Assembly (NCBI RefSeq): GCF_018882185.1
Contig: NZ_JACVOY010000001.1
Coordinates: 248,001-312,000, forward strand
Reading direction: 5' to 3'
From: Polynucleobacter sp. AP-Latsch-80-C2
Lineage (GTDB): Bacteria; Pseudomonadota; Gammaproteobacteria; Burkholderiales; Burkholderiaceae
DNA length: 64,000 bases
Below are positions 43,964 to 52,683 of this stretch, in pieces; position 1 is the first letter of the stretch; each line of letters begins with the position of its first letter. The position numbers were made by a program, and so were the translations under genes. The notes under the pieces are model-generated. The model searched no databases. It had not been told where the DNA came from and saw only the letters and a program-made list of their open reading frames with translations.

Positions 43964-44443
43964 TCACGCCTGAATAAACAATATGACGAGTGCTGCCCAA
44001 GTAAGGCAGGCGGCAGCAACATAGGTTAAGCGATTGCGCATCGTCATGAATGCAGTGCGGGCTTCATCACTCGAAAAATAGTATTGATAGGTATTTTGAT
44101 CAATATTGCGCTGAATAATTAAAGTCGCAGCTAAGATCAAGAGCCCGACTGGAATATAGATGTGCAAGGCTACCCACGCAACTAAAGCTGGAATCACTCC
44201 CCAAATCCAGGCATTACGATCTTCCCATCTATCGCCTGGAGGGGTCTTACCTAAAGTATGTAAGTTGGCGCCCCAATGCAAGGCTCCCATAAAGGAAGTA
44301 ATGACTGCACCATAGCCTGCCAAAGATTCTGCACTTAAATAATTGAGCGGTGTTGGTGCCAACTGAACTAACAAAGCGAGGCCAACAAACGGAATTAATC
44401 CGGCATAAGCTAATTTAAGGACAAGAGGTGATATTGGGTTCAC
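43964..44443 (-). CDS. DUF3429 family membrane protein
   Basis: 159 residues with about five hydrophobic helices, including LVLKLAYAGLIPFVGLALLVQLAP at the start and a LAGYGAVITSFMGALHWGANL segment diagnostic of DUF3429. The Trp and His in GALHWG are conserved in the family. Function unknown; commonly found as a single gene in betaproteobacteria. It precedes rarA by 7 bases and may be co-transcribed. Confidence 0.85.
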   Translation of the reverse strand: MNPISPLVLKLAYAGLIPFVGLALLVQLAPTPLNYLSAESLAGYGAVITSFMGALHWGANLHTLGKTPPGDRWEDRNAWIWGVIPALVAWVALHIYIPVGLLILAATLIIQRNIDQNTYQYYFSSDEARTAFMTMRNRLTYVAAACLTWAALVILFIQA

Positions 44444-44475
44444 GTATTTTCTATTTTCTATTGAAATAAAAAGAA

Positions 44476-45330
44476 TTACTTATCGTAGGAATAGACGCCG
44501 CGCCCAGTTTTACGACCAAGATATCCTGCGGCTACCATTTCACGCAGGAGTGGGCAAGGGCGGTATTTGGAGTCGCTGAAGTTTTCAAAATAGACTTCCA
44601 TGACTGCTAAGCAAGTATCTAACCCAATGAGGTCTGCAAGAGCAAGAGGACCAATGGGCTGATTGCAACCTAACTTCATACCGGCATCAATATCTTCTGG
44701 GCTAGCCAGTCCTTCAGAAAGAACAAAGAAGGCTTCATTAATCATCGGTAACAAGATGCGATTCACAACAAAGCCGGGGGAGTTCTTCACGGTAATGGGT
44801 TCTTTACCAACGCGCTTAGCCATTTCAATAATCGCTGCGTGGGTGGCATCGCTGGTCTGAAGACCGCGTATCACTTCGACTAGAGCCATCATGGGTGGGG
44901 GGTTAAAGAAGTGCATGCCAATAAAGCGCGCAGGATTTGAGTCCAGTGCAGCGAGCTTAGTAATAGACAGGGATGAAGTGTTGGTAGCAATGAGGGTATC
45001 CTTGCTCACAATCTCATCGACCTGATGCAAGATCTTTTCTTTGATGGCTTGATTTTCAGTAGCCGCCTCAATCACCAAACCAAGGCCCCTGAAGTCTTCA
45101 TAAGAGGTGCTGCCTTTAATGCGCTTCAGGGCTGCATCTTTTGCCTCAGGCGTTAAAGTTTCTTTTTTAACTAAGCGGTCTAAGCTTTTGCTAATTTGCT
45201 CTAAGCCGCGAGTCACCGCTGCTTCATTGATATCAACCATGACGACGTCAAGACCGGCAACCGCACATACTTGTGCAATGCCATTACCCATAGTGCCCGC
45301 ACCGATCACACCGACTGATTGAATCTTCAT
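44476..45330 (-). CDS. hbd: 3-hydroxybutyryl-CoA dehydrogenase
   Basis: NAD(P)-dependent oxidation of (S)-3-hydroxybutyryl-CoA to acetoacetyl-CoA in fatty-acid and C4 metabolism. 284 residues from ATG 45330, with GGAAATGA upstream. Rossmann motif VGVIGAGTMGNGIAQVCA at residue 4, catalytic His in IGMHFFNPPPMMALVEVI, NSPGFVVNRIL and the C-terminal helical domain LADLIGLDTCLAVMEV. The GST gene precedes it by one base. Confidence 0.95.
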   Translation of the reverse strand: MKIQSVGVIGAGTMGNGIAQVCAVAGLDVVMVDINEAAVTRGLEQISKSLDRLVKKETLTPEAKDAALKRIKGSTSYEDFRGLGLVIEAATENQAIKEKILHQVDEIVSKDTLIATNTSSLSITKLAALDSNPARFIGMHFFNPPPMMALVEVIRGLQTSDATHAAIIEMAKRVGKEPITVKNSPGFVVNRILLPMINEAFFVLSEGLASPEDIDAGMKLGCNQPIGPLALADLIGLDTCLAVMEVYFENFSDSKYRPCPLLREMVAAGYLGRKTGRGVYSYDK

Positions 45331-45331
45331 T

Positions 45332-46060
45332 TCATTTCCTTTTTTGATACTGGGTTGAACCAAACAATTGCTCTCTTGCTTTAGCGTCGTGCAAGGGTTT
45401 ACGTAATGCTGTTAATACTTCACATCCTCGCTTTACTTCTGGACGCTCACTCATTTTTTCAAACCACTTTTTAAAATACGGGTAATCATTCAAATCCATT
45501 CCCTGATTTTTCCAATTGCGCGTCCAGGGATAAATTGCCATATCGGCTATTGAATAGGTTTTACCAGCAATATAGGGATTATCTTTCAGTTGACGATCCA
45601 ATACGCCATATAGACGCTTTGCCTCATTGGTATAGCGATTGACTGCATAGTCGATTTTCTCAGGAGCATAGATTCTGAAGTGGTGGTTTTGCCCAAGCAT
45701 GGGGCCTAATCCGCCCATTTGGAACATTAGCCATTGGAGAACTTCGTATTTGCCGCGAGTAGACGAGGGTAAAAACTTACCCGTTTTGCCTGCGAGGTAG
45801 AGCAAGATTGCGCCAGACTCAAAAATGCTTATAGGCTTTCCATCTGGCCCATTTGGATCGACTAAAGCAGGGATCTTATTGTTTGGACTAATTTTCAGAA
45901 ACTTGTCAGCAAACTGATCACCCGCGCCAATATCAATCGGATGGGCAATCCAATCGCGACCGAGCTTGTAACCACACTCTTCAAGCATGATGTGCACTTT
46001 ATGACCATTGGGTGTGGGCCAGCTGTATACATCAATCACATCTTGTTTGGATTTGCTCAT
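45332..46060 (-). CDS. Glutathione S-transferase family protein (YghU/YfcG-like)
   Basis: 242 residues. The N-terminal thioredoxin-fold domain starts DVYSWPTPNGHKVHIMLEECGYK, with Thr-Pro-Asn in the GSH-contact position typical of the nu class (YfcG/YghU). The ESGAILLYLAGKTGK segment binds glutathione. C-terminal all-helical domain with PYIAGKTYSIADMAIYPWTRNW. It probably acts as a GSH-dependent disulfide reductase. It is directly upstream of hbd. Confidence 0.9.
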   Translation of the reverse strand: MSKSKQDVIDVYSWPTPNGHKVHIMLEECGYKLGRDWIAHPIDIGAGDQFADKFLKISPNNKIPALVDPNGPDGKPISIFESGAILLYLAGKTGKFLPSSTRGKYEVLQWLMFQMGGLGPMLGQNHHFRIYAPEKIDYAVNRYTNEAKRLYGVLDRQLKDNPYIAGKTYSIADMAIYPWTRNWKNQGMDLNDYPYFKKWFEKMSERPEVKRGCEVLTALRKPLHDAKAREQLFGSTQYQKRK

Positions 46061-46090
46061 GGGGTCTCCGAGATTTTTTAGTTGATTTAT

Positions 46091-47293
46091 CTAAAGTTTT
46101 TGTAAACGCTCTAATGCATTCGACAGGGTTTGCTCTTTTTTAGCAAAGCAAAAACGAATCACGCCGGACTCTGTAGGCTCTTCATAAAAAGCAGAGACTG
46201 GAATTGCAGCCACTCCAATTTCTTTTGTCAACCATTGACAAAAGTCTGACTCATTGAGTTTTGCTTGCGGAATATTGAGCTTGGAATAATCGACGCATTG
46301 AAAGTACGTTCCTGGGGTAGGAAGTAATTTCAGTTTTGTAGATGTCAAACCAGATCTAAAAAAATCACGCTTGGCTTGATAAAACTGCGGCAGATTTAAA
46401 TAATGACTTGCATCGGCTAAATAAGAAGAAAGTCCATATTGCATAGGCGTATTCACGGTGAACACGTTGAATTGATGGACCTTTCGAAACTCTGCTGTCA
46501 TGGCGGCTGGGGCGGCAACATAGCCTACTTTCCAGCCAGTCACGTGATAAGTCTTGCCAAAGCTAGAGATGAGAAAGCTTCTGGCTGCCAGTTCTGGGTG
46601 AGAGGCTACGCTGTGGTGTTGCGCGCCATCATAGACCATGTGTTCATACACCTCATCACTCAAAATGAGTGCAGAAGTATCTTTGACCAATAGAGCAAGA
46701 CGTTCAAGATCGGCTCTTTCCCAGACCATTCCTGTTGGATTGTGTGGCGTATTAATAATGATGAGCCGCGTTTTTGAATTAATCGCAGCAGTTAATGCTT
46801 GCCAAGGAATTTCATATGCACTGACTTGACCATTTTCATCGCGCGTTGCTTGCAAAGAAACTGCCCTGACTTTTCCACCAGCCAATTCAATTGAAGGTCT
46901 ATAGCTATCGTATGCTGGTTCAATGAGGACGACTTCATCGCCGGGGCTGACACAACATAAGATTGCGGTCAAAATTCCTTGGGTACCACCTGCGGTAATC
47001 GTAATCTCAGATTCTGGATCATATTGGTGGCCATATAAATTGGCGATCTTGTTAGCGATCCCATCGCGTAACTCAGAAATGCCAATCATGGGCGGATATT
47101 GATTGTGATTGGCAATCATGGCTTGGTTTACCCCAGTAATTAACTGAGGGTCGCATGGAAAGTCTGGAAATCCTTGTCCTAAATTAATGGCTTGATGGTT
47201 CGCAGCGAGTGCAGACATCACTGTAAATACCGTAGTCCCAACTTTAGGTAGGCGACTTGGAAATAGAGGGGTGGGGTCCTGAATTTGGCTCAT
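46091..47293 (-). CDS. Class I/II PLP aminotransferase (methionine-type, YbdL-like)
   Basis: 400 residues, fold type I. NLGQGFPDFPCDPQL at the N-terminus is typical of YbdL/kynurenine aminotransferase-like enzymes. The PLP-binding motifs are AGGTQGILTAILCCVSPGDEVVLIEPAYDSY, NTPHNPTGMVW, DEVYEHMVYDG and the Schiff-base Lys in SFGKTYHVTGWKVGY. It may transaminate methionine or aromatic amino acids. It is divergent from yaaA with 78 bases between starts. Confidence 0.92.
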   Translation of the reverse strand: MSQIQDPTPLFPSRLPKVGTTVFTVMSALAANHQAINLGQGFPDFPCDPQLITGVNQAMIANHNQYPPMIGISELRDGIANKIANLYGHQYDPESEITITAGGTQGILTAILCCVSPGDEVVLIEPAYDSYRPSIELAGGKVRAVSLQATRDENGQVSAYEIPWQALTAAINSKTRLIIINTPHNPTGMVWERADLERLALLVKDTSALILSDEVYEHMVYDGAQHHSVASHPELAARSFLISSFGKTYHVTGWKVGYVAAPAAMTAEFRKVHQFNVFTVNTPMQYGLSSYLADASHYLNLPQFYQAKRDFFRSGLTSTKLKLLPTPGTYFQCVDYSKLNIPQAKLNESDFCQWLTKEIGVAAIPVSAFYEEPTESGVIRFCFAKKEQTLSNALERLQKL

Positions 47294-47371
47294 GGAAAGG
47301 GTGCGTAGGGATTTAAGGCAGAGTAATCTTGTAGTCGCTAGAATGGAAGTAATACATAGACAAATTGTGCC

Positions 47372-48148
47372 ATGCTGATCGTACTTTCCCCTGCTAAATC
47401 CTTAGACTATAAAACGCCTGCCAAGGTCAAAGAACCTACTTTGCCTGAGTTTGTCTCAGAATCGGCTAAGTTAATTGCTGACCTCAAGAAACTAGCGCCC
47501 CAAGATGTGGCTAAATTAATGGGTTTATCCGACCAATTGGCAGTGCTTAACGTGGGTCGTTATCGTGATTGGTCTAAAAAATTTACCGAGAGTAACAGTA
47601 AGCCAGCAATCTATGCTTTTGATGGCGATGTTTACGATGGCTTTGATGTCAAAACCCTGAATGCCAAAGCTGTGGAATTTGCTCAAGCCCATATTCGCAT
47701 CCTTTCAGGCTTATATGGTGCACTAAGACCTTTGGATCTCATGCAAGCCTATCGCCTGGAGATGGGTACTGCTTTTAAGAATGCGCGCGGTAAGGATTTG
47801 TATGCATTTTGGGGCAGTAGGGTGACAGATTCTCTGAAGAAGATTCTAGCGAAAGAGAAGAAGCCGGTATTGCTGAACTTGGCTTCGGAGGAATACTTTA
47901 AGGTGTTGCAAGCCAAAGATCTGGACTGTCCTGTGATTGCTCCAGTGTTTCAGGATGCCAAAGACGGCAAGTACAAGATTATTTCCTTCTATGCCAAGCG
48001 GGCTCGTGGCTTAATGGCTCGCTATGTTGTCGAAAACCGCATTAGTGACCCCGCTGATTTAAAGGGGTTTAATTTAGATGGTTATCAATATTGTGCTGCT
48101 GAATCAACAGCCATGAAGCCAGTCTTTAGACGTGCAGAAAGAAAATAA
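47372..48148 (+). CDS. yaaA: Peroxide stress protein YaaA
   Basis: 258 residues of the DUF328/YaaA family, which limits free iron and DNA damage during peroxide stress and has a DNA-binding fold. Blocks: [67 protein letters not shown] and [19 protein letters not shown]. The stop overlaps the next start as TAATG. Confidence 0.96.
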   Translation: MLIVLSPAKSLDYKTPAKVKEPTLPEFVSESAKLIADLKKLAPQDVAKLMGLSDQLAVLNVGRYRDWSKKFTESNSKPAIYAFDGDVYDGFDVKTLNAKAVEFAQAHIRILSGLYGALRPLDLMQAYRLEMGTAFKNARGKDLYAFWGSRVTDSLKKILAKEKKPVLLNLASEEYFKVLQAKDLDCPVIAPVFQDAKDGKYKIISFYAKRARGLMARYVVENRISDPADLKGFNLDGYQYCAAESTAMKPVFRRAERK

Positions 48149-49359
48149 TGGCTGTACATCGCACTAAGTCCTCGCAGCGAAGCTCTCCCGATGTGGAGCG
48201 CTTGGTTGCTGATGCTATTTCTCTAGCTGCTTCTGGCAGTCAGGTAGAGGATCGATTTTGGGAAGAGCGTCTCAATGTTCGTCTGATGCGCTTACTTAAA
48301 AGCCAGAATCAGAATGTGATTGATGCAGCATTAGATCAAACCTTCCGTATCAATACCGTAGCCTTTGAAGTCTTGGCAGATTGTGCTGAAACTTTAGCGG
48401 AATCCTTGCGTATTGAGCATCAGGGTCAAGAGTGGGATGTTCTTTTATTGGCTTTACCGATTGTGGCCCATACGCGTTATCAAATTCCTTCGGGGCCATT
48501 ACCAGTCAATATCATTGAGTCCACCGCACAAGCCTTGCATGCTGCGATTGCTGCTAGTGATACCCGCTTAGCAATCGTTCCCTGGCTCTACAGTATTGAT
48601 CAGATGCCCCATTCGCATTGTCAAACTCGAGTATTAACTGAGGCCTTAGCTAATGCTGCGATCTCCTCAAATGAGGTGAAGTTAGAGTTGCGAGACATGA
48701 CTGAAACAATCGCAGTGCTTGCGGATCCTCGCTTTATCATCACTGCATTATGTGCGCCTACCGGCTCACCGATATTTCGTTGGCAGGCAGAACCACCAAC
48801 ACGCCAAGAGCGTGGCGTTAGTTTGATCGGTTGGCAAAATGCCATGCATGATCCGATTGCCTCATTACTCCCGGGTTGTGAATTCGAACTATTGCTACCT
48901 GAGGCCTACTTCACCAACTGTCGCCTAGCAGACAAGCATGTTCGACCCTTAAGCATTCGTGCCGCAGTCAACTTCTTAGAGAGTAGTTTGGGTATTTTGC
49001 CGGCAGGACTGTCATGTGTTGTTGGTGCTTTTGGTGAAGAGCAGGCCGATGAATATCGTATTTCATTTAGCGCAAAAGGCTCCTCAGAAATCATCTATGG
49101 CGTAATCTGGCCTTTATATGATCGTGAAAGCGTCAGTAACGATGCCTTGAATGATTTGTCAGATGACGAGAGTCCTATCAAGAAAATATGCGATGCATTG
49201 CATGATGCTGGTGTGGAGGATGTATTCCGTCATGCCATGCTATTTGATCCAGAATTATGTGATGACTGTGGTGCGCCTTTGTTTCCAGATCGCTCTGGAG
49301 AGGCAGTGCATGCGGAGATGCCTGATGATGCACCCACGCAACAACCCTTATTTCATTAA
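48148..49359 (+). CDS. DUF2863 family protein
   Basis: 403 residues, soluble, no signal peptide or membrane helix. The N-terminal half is mostly helical (DVERLVADAISLAASGSQVEDRFWEERL). A middle region carries VAHTRYQIPSGPLP, and near the end there is a CDDCGAPLFPD zinc-knuckle-like motif. It matches the Burkholderiales-specific DUF2863 family; function unknown. Coupled to yaaA by overlap, which may hint at a related stress role, though that is only context. Confidence 0.8.
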   Translation: MAVHRTKSSQRSSPDVERLVADAISLAASGSQVEDRFWEERLNVRLMRLLKSQNQNVIDAALDQTFRINTVAFEVLADCAETLAESLRIEHQGQEWDVLLLALPIVAHTRYQIPSGPLPVNIIESTAQALHAAIAASDTRLAIVPWLYSIDQMPHSHCQTRVLTEALANAAISSNEVKLELRDMTETIAVLADPRFIITALCAPTGSPIFRWQAEPPTRQERGVSLIGWQNAMHDPIASLLPGCEFELLLPEAYFTNCRLADKHVRPLSIRAAVNFLESSLGILPAGLSCVVGAFGEEQADEYRISFSAKGSSEIIYGVIWPLYDRESVSNDALNDLSDDESPIKKICDALHDAGVEDVFRHAMLFDPELCDDCGAPLFPDRSGEAVHAEMPDDAPTQQPLFH

Positions 49360-49396
49360 AGCAAATCTCTAAGCAATTCTTTTAAAATAGGACAAT

Positions 49397-49425
49397 AAAA
49401 AAGCCGAGGATCGCTCGGCTTTTTT
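49397..49425. terminator. Bidirectional intrinsic terminator
   Basis: AAAAAAGCCGAG (49397-49408), loop GATCG, CTCGGCTTTTTT (49414-49425). It separates the convergent DUF2863 and small secreted-protein genes. Confidence 0.93.
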
Positions 49426-49441
49426 ATTGAGTGCTAATTAT

Positions 49442-49813
49442 TTAGTTTGGTACAAAAGGTTCTGCACCTGCAAACAAGTAAGGTAATTTGCCTGATTTCA
49501 TTTCTGCTGTTTGGCAGAAATCAGCCAGACGAACGCCTGCCTTAATGTTAAAGAGCATTGCCTTGTTGCCAAGCACTACAAGATCATGACCAGAGGTTGT
49601 GTTCTTGTAACGCAAGCTACCAGGTAAGGAAGTTTGACGATCTAAGTCATAAGATTTGGCTTCCCAAATAATACGAATTTTCTCAGTTGTACCTGCGGTT
49701 TTGAACTGTTTATTTTCGCTACACGTCCAAACCACTTCTTCATTTGCAATCGCGTTGGCAGTAAAGCCTAAGCCTGCAATCGCAACGCTTACAGCAAGAA
49801 GAGTTTTTTTCAT
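49442..49813 (-). CDS. Small secreted protein, MliC-like (lysozyme inhibitor-type) fold suspected
   Basis: 123 residues with a clear signal peptide (MKKTLLAVSVAIAGLGFTANAIA). The mature part begins VVWTCSENKQF and includes IIWEAKSYDLDRQTSLPGSLRYKNTTSGHDLVVLGNKAMLF and FCQTAEM, a pattern of one Cys near each end and short beta strands. This is reminiscent of the MliC/PliC C-type lysozyme inhibitor fold, but the similarity is weak and the function is not established. It lies 12 bases downstream of mdh, so it is probably on the mdh transcript. Confidence 0.65.
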   Translation of the reverse strand: MKKTLLAVSVAIAGLGFTANAIANEEVVWTCSENKQFKTAGTTEKIRIIWEAKSYDLDRQTSLPGSLRYKNTTSGHDLVVLGNKAMLFNIKAGVRLADFCQTAEMKSGKLPYLFAGAEPFVPN

Positions 49814-49825
49814 TGGGTATTTTCC

Positions 49826-50815
49826 TTAAGAGAGCAAATGCTTAACGCCAGCTTGCTCTTCGAGTAATTCATTGAGGGTGTGATTCATGCGCTCGCGAGA
49901 GAACTCATCGATCTCTAAACCTTCGATCATTTTATATTCACCATTTTCGCAAACTACTGGGAAGCCATAAATGACTTCGGCTGGAATGCCGTATTCACCT
50001 TTTGACGGAATGCCCATAGTGACCCATTTGCCATTTGTACCCAGTACCCAATCATGGATGTGATCAATTGCGGCATTCGCCGCAGAAGCTGCAGATGAAA
50101 GGCCGCGAGCATCAATAATGGCTGCACCACGCTTGCCAACAGTTGGAATGAAAACATCTTTATTCCATGCTGCATCGTTGATGGAATCTTTTACAGACTT
50201 GCCATCAATCGATGCGAAGCGATAGTCTGGATACATTGTTGGGCTGTGGTTACCCCAAACAACCAACTTCTCGATATCAGCAACAGGCTTATTCAATTTG
50301 TTAGCCAATTGTGAGAGTGCGCGGTTGTGATCAAGGCGTAACATCGCTGTGAAGTTCTTCGCAGGAATATCTGGAGCAGACTTCATGGCGATGTAAGCAT
50401 TGGTATTAGCTGGATTACCAACTACCAATACCTTGACAGTTTTCTTGGCAACGGCATTCAATGCTTTACCTTGCGCTGTGAAAATTTGCGCGTTAGCGGA
50501 GAGCAAATCTTTGCGCTCCATGCCGGGGCCGCGTGGACGTGCACCTACCAAGAGGGCAACATCAATGTCTTTAAATGCAGTCATTGGATCTGAATGAGCG
50601 CTCATGCCTGCTAAAAGCGGGAATGCGCAGTCTTCGAGCTCCATCATGACGCCGCCTAATGCTTTTTGTGCTTTTTCGTCTGGAATTTCAAGTAATTGCA
50701 GGATAACGGGCTGATCTTTGCCCAAAAGGTCGCCATTGGCGATACGGAATAAGAGTGAATATCCGATTTGACCGGCTGCACCGGTTACAGCGACACGCAT
50801 TGGGGCTTTTGCCAT
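49826..50815 (-). CDS. mdh: Malate dehydrogenase
   Basis: NAD-dependent malate/oxaloacetate interconversion in the TCA cycle. 329 residues of the group found in betaproteobacteria and plant-chloroplast-like MDHs. [24 protein letters not shown] (NAD site), [15 protein letters not shown] with substrate Arg, [15 protein letters not shown], and [14 protein letters not shown] with catalytic His. GGAG lies 10 bases before the ATG. Divergent from the GntR regulator that precedes sdh. Confidence 0.97.
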   Translation of the reverse strand: MAKAPMRVAVTGAAGQIGYSLLFRIANGDLLGKDQPVILQLLEIPDEKAQKALGGVMMELEDCAFPLLAGMSAHSDPMTAFKDIDVALLVGARPRGPGMERKDLLSANAQIFTAQGKALNAVAKKTVKVLVVGNPANTNAYIAMKSAPDIPAKNFTAMLRLDHNRALSQLANKLNKPVADIEKLVVWGNHSPTMYPDYRFASIDGKSVKDSINDAAWNKDVFIPTVGKRGAAIIDARGLSSAASAANAAIDHIHDWVLGTNGKWVTMGIPSKGEYGIPAEVIYGFPVVCENGEYKMIEGLEIDEFSRERMNHTLNELLEEQAGVKHLLS

Positions 50816-50879
50816 TACTTATTACTCCAGAGGATGGTTAAGAGGGTTAATTAATGAAAACTTTTCTATTATCCATTCA

Positions 50880-50909
50880 AGTGTATGGACTTTCCATTTA
50901 CACTGTCAA
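50880..50909 (-). promoter_or_regulatory. Predicted sigma-70 promoter of mdh
   Basis: Minus strand: perfect TTGACA (50909-50904), 18-base spacer, TACACT (50885-50880). A start near 50873 gives a leader of about 58 bases. Part of the promoter is an imperfect inverted repeat (AGTGTATGGA...TCCATTTACACT). Confidence 0.55.
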
Positions 50910-50913
50910 TGAT

Positions 50914-50927
50914 GTCTTATATAAGAC
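50914..50927. promoter_or_regulatory. Perfect 14-bp palindrome between mdh and the GntR gene
   Basis: GTCTTATATAAGAC. It lies just upstream of the mdh -35 (50909) and in the -35/-10 spacer of a likely promoter of the GntR gene (-10 TAGAAT at 50929-50934). This is a suitable place for repression of gntR and activation or repression of mdh by the adjacent GntR protein. Confidence 0.6.
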
Positions 50928-50975
50928 TTAGAATTAGCTGAATTTTATCCAATGGATGCTTGTCATGGAGTTAAT

Positions 50976-51713
50976 TTGTCAGAAATAATCCTGCCCACCC
51001 CTTCATTTAGCCCTCTGTACCAGCAGATTAAGGCCATGATCTTGGCCAGTCTGCAAGCCTCAGAATGGCTGCCTGGGGCTGCTATTCCAAGCGAAATGGA
51101 GCTCGCAGCCCGTTATGCCGTCAGCCAGGGTACCGTCCGCAAGGCAATTGATGAGTTAGCCGCTGAGAATCTGCTCGTGAGACGCCAGGGTAAGGGCACT
51201 TTTGTTGCTACCCATCAGGAAGACGATTGGCAGTTCCGTTTTTTGCGCCTGGCTCCGGATTCTGGTGAGAAATTTCACCATACCAACCAGTTTTTGGCCT
51301 GTGAAAAGGTCTCTGCAGTTCCGTATATTGCCCATTTGCTTAAATTAAAGGCAGGGGACCCTGTCATTCATATCGATCGAATCCAGAGTTTTGCTGGGAA
51401 GCCCATTGTTTTTGAGGAAATCTGGCTACCTGGCAATCGTTTCAAGGGCCTCAGCCTTGAAGTCATTAATGAATGGCATGGTCCGATGTATGCCTTTTAT
51501 GAGAGTCAATATGCCACCCATATGGTTCGAGCTGAAGAGAAGATTAAGGCCGTAGCAGCGGACGAAAAATTAGCCTCCCATCTGCACTTGCCCGTGGGCT
51601 CTCCTTTGCTTTCTGTAGAGAGGGTGGCATTTACCTACGGGAATAAACCAGTAGAAATTCGTCATGCTCGGTACGATACTGCTGAACAGCATTACGAGAA
51701 CAAATTGAACTAA
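50976..51713 (+). CDS. GntR/HutC-family transcriptional regulator
   Basis: About 245 residues. N-terminal winged HTH (FSPLYQQIKAMILASLQ...GAAIPSEMELAARYAVSQGTVRKAIDELAAENLLVRRQGKGTFVA) and C-terminal UTRA effector domain (FLRLAPDSG...VIHIDRIQSFAGKPIVFEEIWLP...VERVAFTYGNKPVEIRHARYDT). TTG 50976 has GGAG 6 bases upstream and suits the predicted -10 at 50929. ATG 50952 in frame is the alternative and would leave a leader of only about 11 bases. Located between mdh and sdhCDAB-gltA, it is a candidate TCA-cycle regulator. Confidence 0.9.
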   Translation: MSEIILPTPSFSPLYQQIKAMILASLQASEWLPGAAIPSEMELAARYAVSQGTVRKAIDELAAENLLVRRQGKGTFVATHQEDDWQFRFLRLAPDSGEKFHHTNQFLACEKVSAVPYIAHLLKLKAGDPVIHIDRIQSFAGKPIVFEEIWLPGNRFKGLSLEVINEWHGPMYAFYESQYATHMVRAEEKIKAVAADEKLASHLHLPVGSPLLSVERVAFTYGNKPVEIRHARYDTAEQHYENKLN

Positions 51714-51817
51714 GCTTATCCGCATACATTGAAGCTTCCTTATCTGTAAAAACCAGTATTTAGACCCTAAAAACCCTATAAAATCCACACCACGTTCAAG
51801 GTTTCCAATAGAATATG

Positions 51818-51828
51818 TTGCGTTACAA
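51818..51828. promoter_or_regulatory. TTGCG-N-TACAA motif before sdhC
   Basis: TTGC-GTT-ACAA, one base off the TTGCG-N-TGCAA palindrome seen upstream of aceE, the AraC-type gene and the phasin gene. It is 42 bases before the sdhC ATG and just after a TAGAAT hexamer (51809-51814) that could be a -10, near the transcription start. Confidence 0.3.
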
Positions 51829-51869
51829 CAAAATCACACTGAACCTCCACCTAAAGATTGAGATTGCCC

Positions 51870-52289
51870 ATGGTTGATGCACAGCAAGAAGTAAAAAAAG
51901 ACAGACCTGTATACCGAAACATCGGTCTAGCCCAATTGATTAAATACCGCCTTCCTTGGGCAGGTAAAGTTTCCATTCTTCATCGCATTAGCGGAGCAGC
52001 ATTGTTCCTCTTGTTGCCATTTATTTTGTATCTCTTTGATCAGAGTCTCGCATCTGAGATGAGTTACCAAAAGTTCCAGGCTTTTACTAGCAACATCTTG
52101 GTAAAAATTATTTGCCTCGGTTTGATTTGGTGTTTCTTGCACCACTTCTGTGCTGGTATTCGCTATCTCTTGCTCGATTTAGAAATCGGCGTTGAGAAGT
52201 CAGAAGCCAATCGTTCAGCAATTTTTGTGCTGTTTCTTGGTTTGGCTTTGACTGCAGTTGTTGGCCTCAAATTATTCGGCTTGTATTAA
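51870..52289 (+). CDS. sdhC: Succinate dehydrogenase cytochrome b556 subunit
   Basis: Membrane anchor of complex II that binds heme b and quinone. About 139 residues from ATG 51870; a TTG 12 bases upstream is less likely. Three membrane helices: GAALFLLLPFILYLF, IICLGLIWCFLHHFCAGI and SAIFVLFLGLALTAVVGLKLF. The SILHRISG segment near the N-terminus includes the quinone-site Ser/Arg region, and HHFCAGIRYLLLD contains the heme His. First gene of sdhCDAB. Confidence 0.95.
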   Translation: MVDAQQEVKKDRPVYRNIGLAQLIKYRLPWAGKVSILHRISGAALFLLLPFILYLFDQSLASEMSYQKFQAFTSNILVKIICLGLIWCFLHHFCAGIRYLLLDLEIGVEKSEANRSAIFVLFLGLALTAVVGLKLFGLY

Positions 52290-52313
52290 GCGCACATCAT
52301 TTAAGGAAATTTC

Positions 52314-52679
52314 ATGCCTATTTATCAGATTGGACCAAAGCGCTTAGTAGTAGGTGCTCATTACGGTCTCAAAGAGTGGATTATTCAGCGCGTTACTGCC
52401 ATTGTGATGGTGGTGTTTACGGTTGTTCTATTAGTTGACTATTGCATCACTGGTAGCGCGACATACGAAGGTTGGGCTGGTTTGTTTAGTAATCAGTTCA
52501 TGAAGCTTCTAACGCTTTTGGCTTTTATCAGCTTGTTCTACCACGCCTGGATTGGTGTGCGTGATATCTGGATGGACTACATCAAGCCAGTCAGCATTCG
52601 TTTAACACTGCAAGTGTTAACCGTTTTGTATCTCGTAGCGTGTGCGGCCTATGCCGTTCAAATTTTGTGGAAAGTGTAA
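52314..52679 (+). CDS. sdhD: Succinate dehydrogenase membrane anchor subunit
   Basis: 121 residues with three membrane helices. WIIQRVTAIVMVVFTVVLLVDYCI is the first, and FISLFYHAWIGVRDIWMDYIKP carries the heme-ligand His and the SdhD Asp-Tyr signature (DYIKP). AAGGAAA precedes the ATG. Second gene of the operon; sdhA begins 4 bases after its stop. Confidence 0.95.
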   Translation: MPIYQIGPKRLVVGAHYGLKEWIIQRVTAIVMVVFTVVLLVDYCITGSATYEGWAGLFSNQFMKLLTLLAFISLFYHAWIGVRDIWMDYIKPVSIRLTLQVLTVLYLVACAAYAVQILWKV

Positions 52680-52683
52680 TTCG

